A DNA stretch of 64,000 bases from Roseomonas gilardii subsp. gilardii (GTDB taxonomy: Bacteria; Pseudomonadota; Alphaproteobacteria; Acetobacterales; Acetobacteraceae): NCBI RefSeq assembly GCF_023078375.1, contig NZ_CP095554.1, forward strand, positions 3,526,501 to 3,590,500. Direction: 5' to 3'. A program made the position numbers and the translations under genes. Below the pieces are notes generated by a model that searched no databases, was not told where the DNA came from, and worked only from the letters and a program-made list of their open reading frames with translations. Position 1 is the stretch's first letter; each line of letters begins with the position of its first letter. Positions 7,520 through 19,449 of this stretch are shown one piece after another.

Positions 7520-9331
7520 GTGGCACAGATCATCACGACGCTATCGATCATCCTCGTAGCTATGGCGTTATTTGCGTGGAATCGTATCCCCGCGGCGGCG
7601 GTGGCCGTGGGCGCTTCACTCGCACTATATTTCAGCGGCATTCTGACAATGCACGAGACGCTTAGTGGATTCGGCGACCCCGTGGTGGTCATGATCGCCG
7701 CGCTGCTCGCGATCGCCACCGGGCTCGAAATGGCAGGTGTCGGTGCATGGTCCGGTCAATTGCTAATTCGCCATACCGGCACGAACGATTCGTGGCGCTT
7801 GTTCGCCATCATGATCAGCGCGGCGGTGTTCAGCGGCCTGATCGGCATGAATGGGGCCGTCGCGGCAATGCTGCCGATCACTGTCGTGGTTGCCGTTCGA
7901 ACGCGTGTAGCTCCCTCCCGGCTGATGATTCCGCTCGCCTTCGCGTGCCTGACAGGTTCCAAGCTCACGCTCCTCGGTACACCGGTGAACCTTATCGCTG
8001 CCACCCAGGCCGACGAGGGTGGTGCCGGACACATTGGCTTCTTCGAATGGGCAGTACTCGGTGTACCGCTTCTGGCCGGGACCATTGTGCTTACCTTGGC
8101 GTTCGGTCGGTCGTTGCTGCCCGAGCGACATGGTCAGTCGATACCGGCGGATTTCAGTGCGCATGCAGAAACGCTGGTCGAGCAGTATCGTCTCGACGAC
8201 GGGCTGCATTACTTCCGCGTCCGTCACACCTCACCGTTAGTTGGCAGACCACGTGGTGAAATCGCCCCGGAAACGTTCGGCGGTCTGCAGTTGGTTTCCA
8301 TCCTGGCAGGCGATACGCTAGCACCGCTACAACGACCGGAGATCGCTGAGGGCGATATCCTGCTTGTCCGTGGAGAAGCCGAACAGGCCGGCCGGTTTGC
8401 GGCGGACATGCATCTCTCCGTCCGCGAAAGCGATACCGACGGGTCGATTGCCGATCTTCTGATGAGTCGCAGCTCGGGCCTCGCGGAGGTTGTTATTCCG
8501 CAGCGTTCAAACCTCATCGGTCAACAGGCCTTTCCGGGCATGACGACGGAAGATGGTAGCCTGATGGTCCTGGCAATCCAGCGGGGCAGCGAGGAGATCC
8601 GTCAGAGGACGATCACGCTCCGCGCTGGCGACCATCTCCTACTGCAAGGAACCTGGAAGGCACTCGATCAGTATCTGGCTGATCCCAAAGTGCTCGTCGT
8701 TGACTCGCTCGAGGCTGTGCAAAGACAAGCGGTCGCGCTTGGTCAAGGCGCTGCGATGGCAATCACCGTTCTGCTCCTGCTGGTGCTGCTGCTCGCTTTC
8801 GACATCGTCCCGGCTCCGATCGCCGCCGTGGTGTGCGCCACGCTGATGGTTCTGGGACGGGTACTGACGCTCGCGCAGTTCTATCGCGGAATCGACTGGA
8901 ACACCTGCATCCTGATCGGTGCAATGATCCCGCCTGCGACGGCCATGACGAAGACCGGCGCAGCCGAACTCATTGGCGACCATGTTGTCGAACTACTGGG
9001 CGGCGCCGGTCCACACGCGGTGCTCGCGGGAATTTTCGTCGTGACTGCACTCATCTCTCAGTTCATCTCGAACACCTCGGCTGCCCTCGTGATGATGCCG
9101 ATAGGCTTCGCCACCGCGTCCGAGTTAGGGGTCAGCCCGCTTCCCCTCATCATGGGTGTCGCGATGGGTGCGAGTGCGTCTTTCCTTACCCCCTTTGCGA
9201 ACGGCGTGAGCCTGATGGTTTATGGGCCAGGTGGTTACCGTTTCGGTGATTTCTGGCGCCTCGGCCTGTTGATCATGGCCTGGACACTTATCGTCACAGT
9301 GGTCATCGTGCCCCTCTACTGGAGGTTCTGA
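7520..9331 (+). CDS. SLC13/DASS-type permease with two TrkA-C domains
   Basis: 603 residues. The N-terminal half (about 1-195) has hydrophobic segments with SGLIGMNGAVAAMLPITVVV and LTGSKLTLLGTPVNLIAA, the second being the SNT-type substrate and Na+ loop of the ion-transporter (IT) superfamily. The middle (about 215-395) contains two soluble regulatory TrkA-C/RCK-C repeats (SPLVGRPRGEIAPETFGGLQ, RSNLIGQQAFPGMTTEDG). The C-terminal half (about 410-603) is again membrane with FISNTSAALVMMPIGFA, the second SNT motif. Such proteins carry di- or tricarboxylates or sulfate. The GTG start has a GGAG eight bases upstream. It is 68 bases after the GGT gene and 52 before the lactate permease, in one probable operon. 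Confidence 0.88.
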   Translation: MAQIITTLSIILVAMALFAWNRIPAAAVAVGASLALYFSGILTMHETLSGFGDPVVVMIAALLAIATGLEMAGVGAWSGQLLIRHTGTNDSWRLFAIMISAAVFSGLIGMNGAVAAMLPITVVVAVRTRVAPSRLMIPLAFACLTGSKLTLLGTPVNLIAATQADEGGAGHIGFFEWAVLGVPLLAGTIVLTLAFGRSLLPERHGQSIPADFSAHAETLVEQYRLDDGLHYFRVRHTSPLVGRPRGEIAPETFGGLQLVSILAGDTLAPLQRPEIAEGDILLVRGEAEQAGRFAADMHLSVRESDTDGSIADLLMSRSSGLAEVVIPQRSNLIGQQAFPGMTTEDGSLMVLAIQRGSEEIRQRTITLRAGDHLLLQGTWKALDQYLADPKVLVVDSLEAVQRQAVALGQGAAMAITVLLLLVLLLAFDIVPAPIAAVVCATLMVLGRVLTLAQFYRGIDWNTCILIGAMIPPATAMTKTGAAELIGDHVVELLGGAGPHAVLAGIFVVTALISQFISNTSAALVMMPIGFATASELGVSPLPLIMGVAMGASASFLTPFANGVSLMVYGPGGYRFGDFWRLGLLIMAWTLIVTVVIVPLYWRF

Positions 9332-9383
9332 GAAGTAACTGGCCACCGGCGCATGGCAATACAATGACTCACGGAGAAAATTC

Positions 9384-11009
9384 ATGGAAGCGGCTCAGGT
9401 TCCGGTTGATCTCCTGCACTGGGTATTGGCGGTCTTGTCTATCGTCGCGCTCCTCGTTTTCCTGGTTCCCCTGCGATGGCGCGCGCCGGAGGCGGGACCG
9501 ATGGCCATGTTCACTGCGGCAATCGTGGCACTCGTCGCATTCCGTACGCCGTGGGAAACGCTGGCCGTTGCCAGCGGCAAGGGCGTTTGGGATGCGATAT
9601 TCATCCTGTACGTGATATGGCCGGCGCTGCTTCTCTATCAGGTCACCAAACAGGCGGGTGCTTACGACGCACTACGGCAGGGAATATCCCGTTTCAGTCA
9701 GAACGAGTTGTTCATTATTCTCGCTTTAAGCTGGGTGTTTGCATCCTTCCTGCAAGGCATTGCCGGCTTCGGCGCACCGGTCGCCGTCGTGGTGCCGCTG
9801 CTCATTGCCGTCGGTGTCAAGCCGGTCTACGCGGTGGTTATGGGGGTCGTCGCGCATGCGTGGGCGCGGTTCTATGGCACTCTGGGGGTGGGATGGCTGG
9901 CGACGCTACAGGTTGCCTATCTGGACAACATTGTCCGGGCAGCTGTCGAGGCGTCCTTTCTGATTCTAATTCCGACCTATCTTGGCGGCCTTCTTGTCGT
10001 TTGGCTCTATGGCCGGGGACCGGCGGTACGCCATGCCTGGCCGCTTGTGCTGATCCTGGGTACGATCCTCGGTGTCGGACAACTGCTCGTCGCTATCTTG
10101 AGCCCTGAGCTGTCGACCTTCCTCGCCGCCGCCGCGGCGCTTCTGGCCCTTTATCCCTTGTCGCGCTGGCGTCGCTACGGCGATCCGATCCAGGGCATCC
10201 GCGAGCGGCCTGCCATGATGGAACGGGCCACAAGTTCGTCGGAGGAGACTGCGCCGGTGATGAGCCTCGCCATGTCCTTCCTGCCTTATGTCATTCTGAC
10301 GGTGGTGACACTAAGCGTTCTGCTGATTCCAAGTCTCAACGCGCTGATGCGCGACGTGCGCATCGGATTGCCGTTCCCAACGGTGGAAACCGGATTCGGC
10401 GTACGCAACCCGGAAATCGCGCGCTATGCGCCCATTGCCCCACTTACCCACCCTGGTGCCATGCTGCTGGTGACGGCGCTGGTCGTGTGGGTCATCTACA
10501 GGGGGTGTGGCTACTACCACAAATGGGCGCAACATCGCCAAGCCGAGAGCATCTGGTCGGCGCTCCTGGTCGATGCGGTTCCCGCTTCTGTACCCGTCAT
10601 TGCATTCCTCGTGACGAGCCGCATACTGGATCACAGCGGCCAGACACTTACTATTGCCTATGGGATCGCCGCGGTTTCACCTCCGCTGGTCTTCGCCGGT
10701 GTCGCGAGCGTCATTGGTGCCCTGGGCGCGTTCATGACCTCTAGCAGCACCGCTTCCAACGTGCTGTTCGGCGGCGTTCAGGCGAGCGTGGCTCAGTTGC
10801 ATGGGCTTTCCACCGAGACGGTGATCGCCGCGCAAGCAGCTGGCAGCGCTTACGGCAATGCCATTGCACCGGCAAACATCGTCCTTGGAACCAGTATCGC
10901 TGGCATCAAAGGCCAGGAGGGTGCGGTTCTCCGCCATACTATGCCGTGGACAGTCCTGGTCGCACTTCTTACCGGTTTGGCCACGATTTTTCTTATTCTG
11001 ATGCTTTAA
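9384..11009 (+). CDS. lctP: L-lactate permease (LctP) family transporter
   Basis: 541 residues with about twelve to fourteen hydrophobic segments. FLQGIAGFGAPVAVVVPLLI is the family signature (GIAGFGAPVA), and GKGVWDAIFILYVIWPALLLY and ITAQAAGSAYGN-like ending (IAAQAAGSAYGNAIAPANI) also match. Characterised members import lactate or glycolate with a proton. ATG 9384 has GGAG seven bases upstream. It is the last gene of the lower-GC operon with the GGT-family enzyme and the SLC13-type carrier, and no lactate dehydrogenase is next to it, so the physiological substrate may be another 2-hydroxy acid; that is inference. Confidence 0.9.
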   Translation: MEAAQVPVDLLHWVLAVLSIVALLVFLVPLRWRAPEAGPMAMFTAAIVALVAFRTPWETLAVASGKGVWDAIFILYVIWPALLLYQVTKQAGAYDALRQGISRFSQNELFIILALSWVFASFLQGIAGFGAPVAVVVPLLIAVGVKPVYAVVMGVVAHAWARFYGTLGVGWLATLQVAYLDNIVRAAVEASFLILIPTYLGGLLVVWLYGRGPAVRHAWPLVLILGTILGVGQLLVAILSPELSTFLAAAAALLALYPLSRWRRYGDPIQGIRERPAMMERATSSSEETAPVMSLAMSFLPYVILTVVTLSVLLIPSLNALMRDVRIGLPFPTVETGFGVRNPEIARYAPIAPLTHPGAMLLVTALVVWVIYRGCGYYHKWAQHRQAESIWSALLVDAVPASVPVIAFLVTSRILDHSGQTLTIAYGIAAVSPPLVFAGVASVIGALGAFMTSSSTASNVLFGGVQASVAQLHGLSTETVIAAQAAGSAYGNAIAPANIVLGTSIAGIKGQEGAVLRHTMPWTVLVALLTGLATIFLILML

Positions 11010-11042
11010 CGTGATCGTCGGCTGTGATGAAGATCCGAAGGG

Positions 11043-11330
11043 TTGCCGCCGCGCCATCCGCGGCACGCCCGCGAGGATGCCTATCGGGCCAAGGTCACGG
11101 CCGGCGCCGGGCAGTGGCTTCCTACCGTGATCCGCCAGCGGATCGAGGAAGGGCGCACCTGGGAGCATGTGGTGCGGGCAGTGAACACCTGGCTGGCCGG
11201 GAGCCGGCCAGGGGGCACCTCGGGCAACCGGACGGCCTGGAACTGGTGCGGGCGGTGCACGACGAGCTGGCGCCGGTGGAGCTGTTGCACGGGCGCGGGC
11301 GAGGACGCGAACCTAGCTCAGGTGAGCGGT
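11043..11330 (+). pseudogene. Degenerate fragment, possibly the C-terminus of a serine recombinase
   Basis: Directly after the lactate permease the composition returns to high GC. One frame reads AREDAYRAKVTAGAGQWLP followed by EGRTWEHVVRAVNTWLAGS, and a shifted frame continues LELVRAVHDELAPVELL. The pattern of a helical stretch, a short AVN element and a later W/LVRAV helix resembles the region following the catalytic domain of large serine recombinases or invertases, broken by at least one frameshift and lacking any N-terminal catalytic part. The similarity is weak and from memory. Its position at the right edge of the islet makes a mobile origin attractive. The remaining bases of 11010-11379 show nothing further. 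Confidence 0.33.
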
Positions 11331-11379
11331 GACGCGACGTCTATGGCTCGTCATCCTCCTGTGATGCGCGTCACATTCT

Positions 11380-12243
11380 CTAGCCGTTCACCGGCTCCCC
11401 GCCATTGGGATGGATCACCTGCCCGGTGATGTAGGAACTGTCGGCATCGGAGGCGAGGAAGATATAGGCGGGCGCGCATTCGTCCGGCTGGCCCCTGCGT
11501 TCCAGCGGCGTGCTGCCGCCGTGCTTCTCCACCTCCTCCGGCGAGAAGGAGGCCGGGATCAGCGGCGTCCAGATCGGCCCGGGCGCCACGCCGTTCACGC
11601 GGATCTTCCTCTCCGCCAGTTGCGCGGCCAGGGAGCGGGTGAAGGCCAGGATGGCGCCCTTGGTCGCCGAATAGTCCACCAGATGCGGGCTGCCGCGATA
11701 GGCGGTGACGGAGGTAGTGTTCACGATGGCGCTGCCTTCCTTCAGATGCGGCAGCACGTATTTCACCATCCACATGTAGCCCAGGATGTTGGTGCGGAAG
11801 GTGCGCTCCACCTGCGCCTCCCCGATCGTGGCGAAATCCTTGTTCTCGTGCTGCTCCCCCGCATTGTTGACCAGCAGGTCGATGCCGCCGAGGAAGGCCG
11901 CCGCCTTCTCCACGGCGGCGCGTGCGAAAGCCGGGTCGCCCACATCGCCCGCGACGGTCTCGCAGCGCCGGCCCTCCGCCTCCACCAGCCGCTTCGTCTC
12001 GGCGGCGTCCTCATGCTCGTCCTTGTAGAGGATGAACAGATCGGCCCCTTCCTTGGCGAAGCCGATGGCCACGGCGCGGCCGATGCCGGAATCGCCGCCG
12101 GTCACGATGGCCTTCCGGCCCGCCAGTTTCCCCGAACCCTTCCAGTGCCGCATCTCGGCGGCAGGCTTCGGCACCATTTCGGATTCCAGACCGGGCTGCC
12201 TGTCCTGCTTCTGCGGCGGGACCTTCTGCATCTCTTCGTACAT
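11380..12243 (-). CDS. SDR-family oxidoreductase (general-stress type)
   Basis: 287 residues. About 45 N-terminal residues (PPQKQDRQPGLESEMVPKP) are the extension typical of YhdF/YhxC/YdaD-like stress dehydrogenases. The Rossmann fold follows: VTGGDSGIGRAVA (TGxxxGIG cofactor loop), NNAGEQHENK, the catalytic Ser in NTTSVTAYRG and YSATKGA (YxxxK), then NGVAPGPIWTPL. ITGQVIHPNGGEPVNG is the usual C-terminus. Such enzymes reduce carbonyls with NAD(P)H; the natural substrate is unknown. ATG 12243 has GGAG eight bases upstream. It is transcribed alone, downstream of the ppdK terminator. Confidence 0.92.
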   Translation of the reverse strand: MYEEMQKVPPQKQDRQPGLESEMVPKPAAEMRHWKGSGKLAGRKAIVTGGDSGIGRAVAIGFAKEGADLFILYKDEHEDAAETKRLVEAEGRRCETVAGDVGDPAFARAAVEKAAAFLGGIDLLVNNAGEQHENKDFATIGEAQVERTFRTNILGYMWMVKYVLPHLKEGSAIVNTTSVTAYRGSPHLVDYSATKGAILAFTRSLAAQLAERKIRVNGVAPGPIWTPLIPASFSPEEVEKHGGSTPLERRGQPDECAPAYIFLASDADSSYITGQVIHPNGGEPVNG

Positions 12244-12316
12244 GGCCGGCGCTCCATTTTCGGGGATGCCGGAAGAACGGTCCTCGCCCCGCGAGGCTTC
12301 AGGCCGGCCCATAACG

Positions 12317-12343
12317 AAAAACGGCGGGGCCGAGGCCCCGCCG
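12317..12343 (-). terminator. Rho-independent terminator of ppdK
   Basis: On the minus strand a GC-rich stem of nine to ten pairs (arms 12334-12343 and 12322-12331) with a very short loop is followed by G and five T (complement of 12317-12321). It lies about 30 bases beyond the ppdK stop and before the SDR gene, so it ends the glyQ-glyS-ppdK transcript. Confidence 0.85.
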
Positions 12344-12371
12344 CTCCGATCACGCCGTCCGTCGGGCGGAA

Positions 12372-15045
<2,674 letters not shown>

Positions 15046-15060
15046 CAGGCTCGTCCCTCT

Positions 15061-17256
15061 TCAGCCTTCAACGCGTTGGAACTCCGCGACGCGGTCCATC
15101 GCGGCGCGGAGCGTCTTGAGCAGGCCGAGGCGGTTGTAGCGCAGCGCCGGATCGGCGTCATTCACCACGACCTTCTCGAAAAATGCGTCCACGGGTCCCC
15201 GCAGCGTCGCAAAAACAGTCATGGCCGTCGAAAACTGTTCCGAGTCAAGCGCTTCCCGCACCGCAACATCAATATCATTCAGAACTTCCCACAACCGGAC
15301 CTCTTCCGCCAGGGTCAGCAGGGAGGGATCAACCTTCGCGGGAACTTCGCCGGTCTTTTTCTCCTCGATGCGGAGGATGTTCGCGGCGCGGCGATAGGCG
15401 GCGAGGAGGTCTGCCCCTTCCGGAGTCGAGAGGAAGTCCCGCAGCGCATCGGCCCGGGCGAGCAGGCGGACAAGATCGTCCTCCCCTCCCCGGCCTCCCC
15501 CTTGGCTGGAGCCGGCGCCGAAAGCGGCGGCCAGGATGTCATGCCGCGCCCCTTCGGCCCGGAGCTGCACGCGCAGCCGCTCCGCCAGGAAGTCCAGCAG
15601 GCCGGCGGCGAAGGCGGCCACCATCGGCGGCTGCGCGGAGCCTGCGGGGGGCTGGAAGCCCGCATTCATCTTCTCGGCCGCGACCGCCATGCCGAATTCC
15701 GGGTCGGCCGTCCGGCCCTGGGCCGCGGGATAGCCGAAGAAGGCCTCGGCGATCACCTCGGACAGCGGCAGGCGCAGCCCGTTCTCCCGGATGATGCGGA
15801 TCACGCCCAGAGCGGCGCGGCGCAGCGCATAGGGGTCGCCCGAGCCGGTCGGGCGCTCATCCGCCGCGAAGAAGCCGGCGAGCTGGTCGATCTTGTCGGC
15901 CAGCGCCACGGCGACAGCGGTCGGCTCGCGCGGCACCTCGTCGCCGGGGCCGAGCGGACGGTAATGCGCGCCGATCGCCTCGGCCACCTCCGGCGCCTCC
16001 CCGTCATGCAGGGCGTAGTAGCGGCCCATCAGCCCCTGCAGCTCGGGGAACTCGCCCACCATGCCGGAGGCGAGGTCCGCCTTGGCCAGCCGGCCGGCCC
16101 GCGCCGCCTTCTCCGGATCGGCGCCGACCAGCGGGGCGAGGAAGCGGGCCAAGCGCTCCAGACGCTCCACCCGCTGCCCCTGGGTGCCCAGCTTGGCATG
16201 GAAGACCACGTCGGCCAGCTTCGGCAGCCGGCTTTCCAGGGTCTGCTGCCGGTCGCCATCCCAGAAGAAGCGGGCATCGGAAAGCCGGGCGCGCAGCACG
16301 CGCTCGTTGCCCGCCACGATCGCCTTGCCGCCATCCACCGCCTCGATATTGGCGACCAGGGCGAAGCGGTTCGCCGCCCGCCCATCCGGGTGGCGCAGGG
16401 CGAAATAGCGCTGGTTCACCCGCATGGTGGTGCGCATCACCTCGGGCGGCAGGTCCATGAAGGCGTCGTCGATGCCGCCCATCAGCGGCACCGGCCATTC
16501 CACCAGCCCTGCCACCTCGGTCAGCAGCCCGCGGTCGGGCACCACCTCCAGCCCCTCGGCACCGGCGAGGCGCGCGACCTCGCGCTCGATCAGCGCCTCG
16601 CGCTCCGGCGCGCCGGGGATCACCTTGCGGGCGCGCAGTCCGCTTTCCCACTCCGCCAGGGAGTGGGCGGCGAAGGTGCCGGGCGCCATCAGCCGGTGCC
16701 CTTCCGTCAGGTCGGAGGCGGCGAGCCCGTGCCCGTCATCCTCTCCCTGCCGCAGGTCGAACGTCACGACCCTGCCGCCGAAGGTGCAGAGGATGCGCTT
16801 CAGCGGCCGCACCCAGGTGAAGGAGGAGGTGCCACCCCAGCGCATCGACTTGGGCCAGGGGAAGCGGCGCAGCAGCGGCGGCATCGCCTCGGCCAGCACA
16901 TCGCCCGTCGCACGGCCGTCGCGGCAGATCACCGCATAGAGATAGGTGCCGCCCTTCCCTTCCCGCTCCTCCAGTTGTTCCCGCGTCAGGCCGGTGGAGC
17001 GCAGGAAGCCCTCCAGCGCCGGGCCGGTCGCGTCGGCGCGCGGGCCGCGCCGCTCCTCCGCCACCGGCGCCGTCGCCTCCGGCAGTTCCGCCACCAGGGC
17101 GATGCGGCGCGGGCCGTGGAAGGTGCGGAGGTTCCGCAGCACGAGGCCGGCGGGCTTCAATGCCTCGGCGAGGAGGCGGGCGAGGTCTTCCGCCGCGCGC
17201 GCCTGCATGCGCGCCGGGATTTCCTCGGAGAAGAGTTCGAGCAGGAGTTCGGGCAT
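15061..17256 (-). CDS. glyS: Glycyl-tRNA synthetase beta subunit
   Basis: 731 residues beginning [18 protein letters not shown], the conserved GlyS start. Other family motifs are [11 protein letters not shown] (tRNA-binding part), [47 protein letters not shown] and [19 protein letters not shown] (the HD-like domain region). The beta subunit binds tRNA-Gly and works with GlyQ in the alpha2beta2 enzyme. It overlaps the end of glyQ by about 100 bases and precedes ppdK by 15 bases, so all three genes form one operon. Confidence 0.96.
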   Translation of the reverse strand: MPELLLELFSEEIPARMQARAAEDLARLLAEALKPAGLVLRNLRTFHGPRRIALVAELPEATAPVAEERRGPRADATGPALEGFLRSTGLTREQLEEREGKGGTYLYAVICRDGRATGDVLAEAMPPLLRRFPWPKSMRWGGTSSFTWVRPLKRILCTFGGRVVTFDLRQGEDDGHGLAASDLTEGHRLMAPGTFAAHSLAEWESGLRARKVIPGAPEREALIEREVARLAGAEGLEVVPDRGLLTEVAGLVEWPVPLMGGIDDAFMDLPPEVMRTTMRVNQRYFALRHPDGRAANRFALVANIEAVDGGKAIVAGNERVLRARLSDARFFWDGDRQQTLESRLPKLADVVFHAKLGTQGQRVERLERLARFLAPLVGADPEKAARAGRLAKADLASGMVGEFPELQGLMGRYYALHDGEAPEVAEAIGAHYRPLGPGDEVPREPTAVAVALADKIDQLAGFFAADERPTGSGDPYALRRAALGVIRIIRENGLRLPLSEVIAEAFFGYPAAQGRTADPEFGMAVAAEKMNAGFQPPAGSAQPPMVAAFAAGLLDFLAERLRVQLRAEGARHDILAAAFGAGSSQGGGRGGEDDLVRLLARADALRDFLSTPEGADLLAAYRRAANILRIEEKKTGEVPAKVDPSLLTLAEEVRLWEVLNDIDVAVREALDSEQFSTAMTVFATLRGPVDAFFEKVVVNDADPALRYNRLGLLKTLRAAMDRVAEFQRVEG

Positions 17257-18197
17257 CGGGGGGGCGGCTTCTCGGTCGGTGCTGGCGAGGGGCGTCGGGC
17301 GGGAGCGGCGGTCAGGCCGCCGACTTCGGGGCGTGCGGGGGTATCCCCGGCGACCCAGCCCTCGCAGCAGCGTTTCGCCAGGGCGCGGACACGGCCGATA
17401 TAGGCGGCACGCTCCGTCACGCTGATCGCGCCGCGCGCATCCAGCAGGTTGAACAGGTGGCTGGCGGCGATGCACTGGTCATAGGCCGGCAGGGCGAGGC
17501 CCCGGTCGGCCAGCGCGTTGCACTCGGCCTCGGCATCGGCGAAGTGCTGGAACAGCCTCGGCACATCGGCGAATTCGAAGTTGTAGGCGCTGAACTCCCG
17601 CTCCGCCCGCAGGAAGACATCGCCGTACTTCACGCCCTGGCCGTTGAAGTCCAGCTCGTACACGTTCTCGATGTCCTGGACATACATGGCCAGGCGCTCC
17701 AGCCCATAGGTCATCTCGAAGCTCGGATGCACCACGGGGATACCGCCCACCTGCTGGAAATAGGTGAACTGGCCGACCTCCATCCCGTCGCACCAGACCT
17801 CCCAGCCCAGGCCCCAGGCGCCCAGCGTCGGGCTTTCCCAATCATCCTCCACGAAGCGGAAATCATGCTTCAGCGGGTCCAGGCCGATCTCCCGGTAGGA
17901 ATCGAGCAGGAGCTCCTGCGCGTTCTCCGGGCTCGGCTTCATGATGACCTGGTACTGGTAGTAGTGCTGCAGCCGGTTCGGATTCTCGCCATAGCGCCCG
18001 TCGGAGGGGCGGCGGGAAGGCTGCACATAGGCGGCCTTCCACGGCGTGGCGCCCAGGGCGCGCAGCGTCGTGGCGGGGTGGAAGGTCCCGGCACCCACGG
18101 ACATGTCGTAGGGCTGGAGGATGACGCAACCCTGGCGGCTCCAATAGGCATGGAGGCGCAGGATCAGTTCCTGGAAGGAAGGCGGCTTGGCGGACAT
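17157..18197 (-). CDS. glyQ: Glycyl-tRNA synthetase alpha subunit with long C-terminal tail
   Basis: The core matches class IIc Gly[90 protein letters not shown]-like ([19 protein letters not shown]) and [20 protein letters not shown]. The catalytic subunit normally ends about 290-300 residues in. Here the frame continues for about 45 more residues rich in Pro, Arg and Ser and stops at 17157, inside glyS, giving 346 residues. Either this is a real overlapping extension or a one-base error hides a stop: the adjacent frame has a TGA at 17312. The start at 18197 is the conserved Met; its promoter shares 48 bases with the divergent ketosteroid-isomerase-like gene. Confidence 0.93.
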   Translation of the reverse strand: MSAKPPSFQELILRLHAYWSRQGCVILQPYDMSVGAGTFHPATTLRALGATPWKAAYVQPSRRPSDGRYGENPNRLQHYYQYQVIMKPSPENAQELLLDSYREIGLDPLKHDFRFVEDDWESPTLGAWGLGWEVWCDGMEVGQFTYFQQVGGIPVVHPSFEMTYGLERLAMYVQDIENVYELDFNGQGVKYGDVFLRAEREFSAYNFEFADVPRLFQHFADAEAECNALADRGLALPAYDQCIAASHLFNLLDARGAISVTERAAYIGRVRALAKRCCEGWVAGDTPARPEVGGLTAAPARRPSPAPTEKPPPRCPNSCSNSSPRKSRRACRRARRKTSPASSPRH

Positions 18198-18245
18198 GGC
18201 AGGCGCACCATAAGGTCCGCCCCCTCCCACCGGAAGGCCCCCGCC

Positions 18246-18736
18246 ATGCACCATCCCGCCCATGCCGCAGCAGCCTCCCCCGCCGCACATGCCCCTTCGG
18301 GCCTGGAGACGGACCCGGGCGCCCTGCCCGAGGCCCATGCCTCCGAGCGGCTGATCCTGGCCTATTACGACGCCTTCAACCGCGGCGACTGGGCGGCCAT
18401 GCTCGACTGCCTGGCCGATGATGTCGCCCATGACATCAACCAGGGCGGGCGGCAGACCGGTAAGGACGCCTTCGCCGCCTTCCTGAAGCACATGGAACGT
18501 TGCTACCGCGAAAGGCTGGTGGACATCGTCGTGATGCTGGACGCCACCGGGCACCGCGCCGCCGCCGAATTCGTGGTGGAGGGCGAATACCTCGCCACCG
18601 ACGAGGGCTTGCCGCCGGCCAGGGACAGCGCTACGTGCTGCCGGCCGGCGCCTTCCTCACCATCCGCGACGGGAAGATCGCCCGTCTGTCCATGGCCTAC
18701 AACCTCGCCGACTGGATGCGGCAGGTCGGCGGCTGA
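18246..18736 (+). CDS. Ketosteroid isomerase-related (SnoaL-like) protein, one-base frame break
   Basis: The first frame gives [39 protein letters not shown] and [20 protein letters not shown], which fits the TIGR02096-type ketosteroid-isomerase-related family. At 18621-18625 the frame shifts; the family continuation [19 protein letters not shown] and YNLADWMRQ is found in the next frame and ends at 18736. Adding one G to the GGG run at 18622-18624 gives a protein of about 163 residues. Function is unknown; the NTF2-like cone binds small hydrophobic ligands. An N-terminal stretch rich in His and Ala (about 25 residues) is unusual. Probable sequence error. Confidence 0.82.
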
Positions 18737-18766
18737 GGCCGCGCCCGCCTCCGCCGGGGGGGGGCG

Positions 18767-19285
18767 TCAGGTCGCCCGGCGCCGATCCTTCCGCGCCTGG
18801 GCGTCCTTCACGAATTGCGAGACGCGGCCGACCTCGCGCGGATCGACCTTCACCCGGATGCCCCGGTTGCGGGTGAGGCTCATTCCCCCGCCCGCCGTCG
18901 CGCCGCTGCCGGGATGGTGCGTTGGCGCCGCCTCCCGGCGATGCAGGGCCGCGCGCAGGCGCTCCGCGTTGCGGGTCCGGCGCTTCTCGGCGTTGAGCGT
19001 GTCGAGGCGCGCATTCACGCGCCGCAGCGCATTGGCGAAAACCTGCTTCTTCGCCGCCAGCCCACGCTCGCTCGATTCCGCGGGGCCCGGCCCCTTGCCG
19101 CGCCGCGCGCGCCGCCGCTGCCGCACCAGGTCGCGGGACCGGTTGCGCTGCTCGCGCAGCCAGCGGGCCAGGCCGAGGGTCTCATCCTGCGACAGCCCCT
19201 CCAGATGCGGGTAGTGGCTCTGCAGGATCGGCGCGTATTCGTTCTCGGAAAGCAGCCTCAGTTCGCCGGCGACAGGAAGGCTCAT
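18767..19285 (-). CDS. Conserved-looking basic hypothetical protein
   Basis: 172 residues, strongly basic and rich in Arg and Ala, with no membrane segment. The N-terminus SENEYAPILQSHYPHLEGLS looks folded; a charged central helix (REQRNRSRDLVRQRRRARRG, KKQVFANALRRVNARLDTLN) could form a coiled coil, and the C-terminus RGIRVKVDPREVGRVSQFVK looks ordered again. GGAG seven bases before the ATG supports expression. A nucleic-acid-binding role would fit the charge but is inference. It faces the ketosteroid-isomerase-like gene tail to tail with 30 bases between stops. Confidence 0.7.
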   Translation of the reverse strand: MSLPVAGELRLLSENEYAPILQSHYPHLEGLSQDETLGLARWLREQRNRSRDLVRQRRRARRGKGPGPAESSERGLAAKKQVFANALRRVNARLDTLNAEKRRTRNAERLRAALHRREAAPTHHPGSGATAGGGMSLTRNRGIRVKVDPREVGRVSQFVKDAQARKDRRRAT

Positions 19286-19449
19286 TGCTTCGCTCCGTTG
19301 TTTGGTCGGTTCGCCATACCGGTTTCCCGGCCTGGTCCCCGAATTGTTTCCCGAGGGGCCAACGCTCCTGTGGCGCGAGGGTTGGACATCTCCTGGCCCT
19401 TTCGCCGGCCCGGGCCATAGGGGAGGCCACAGGGGGGCGCAGAGGGGCC

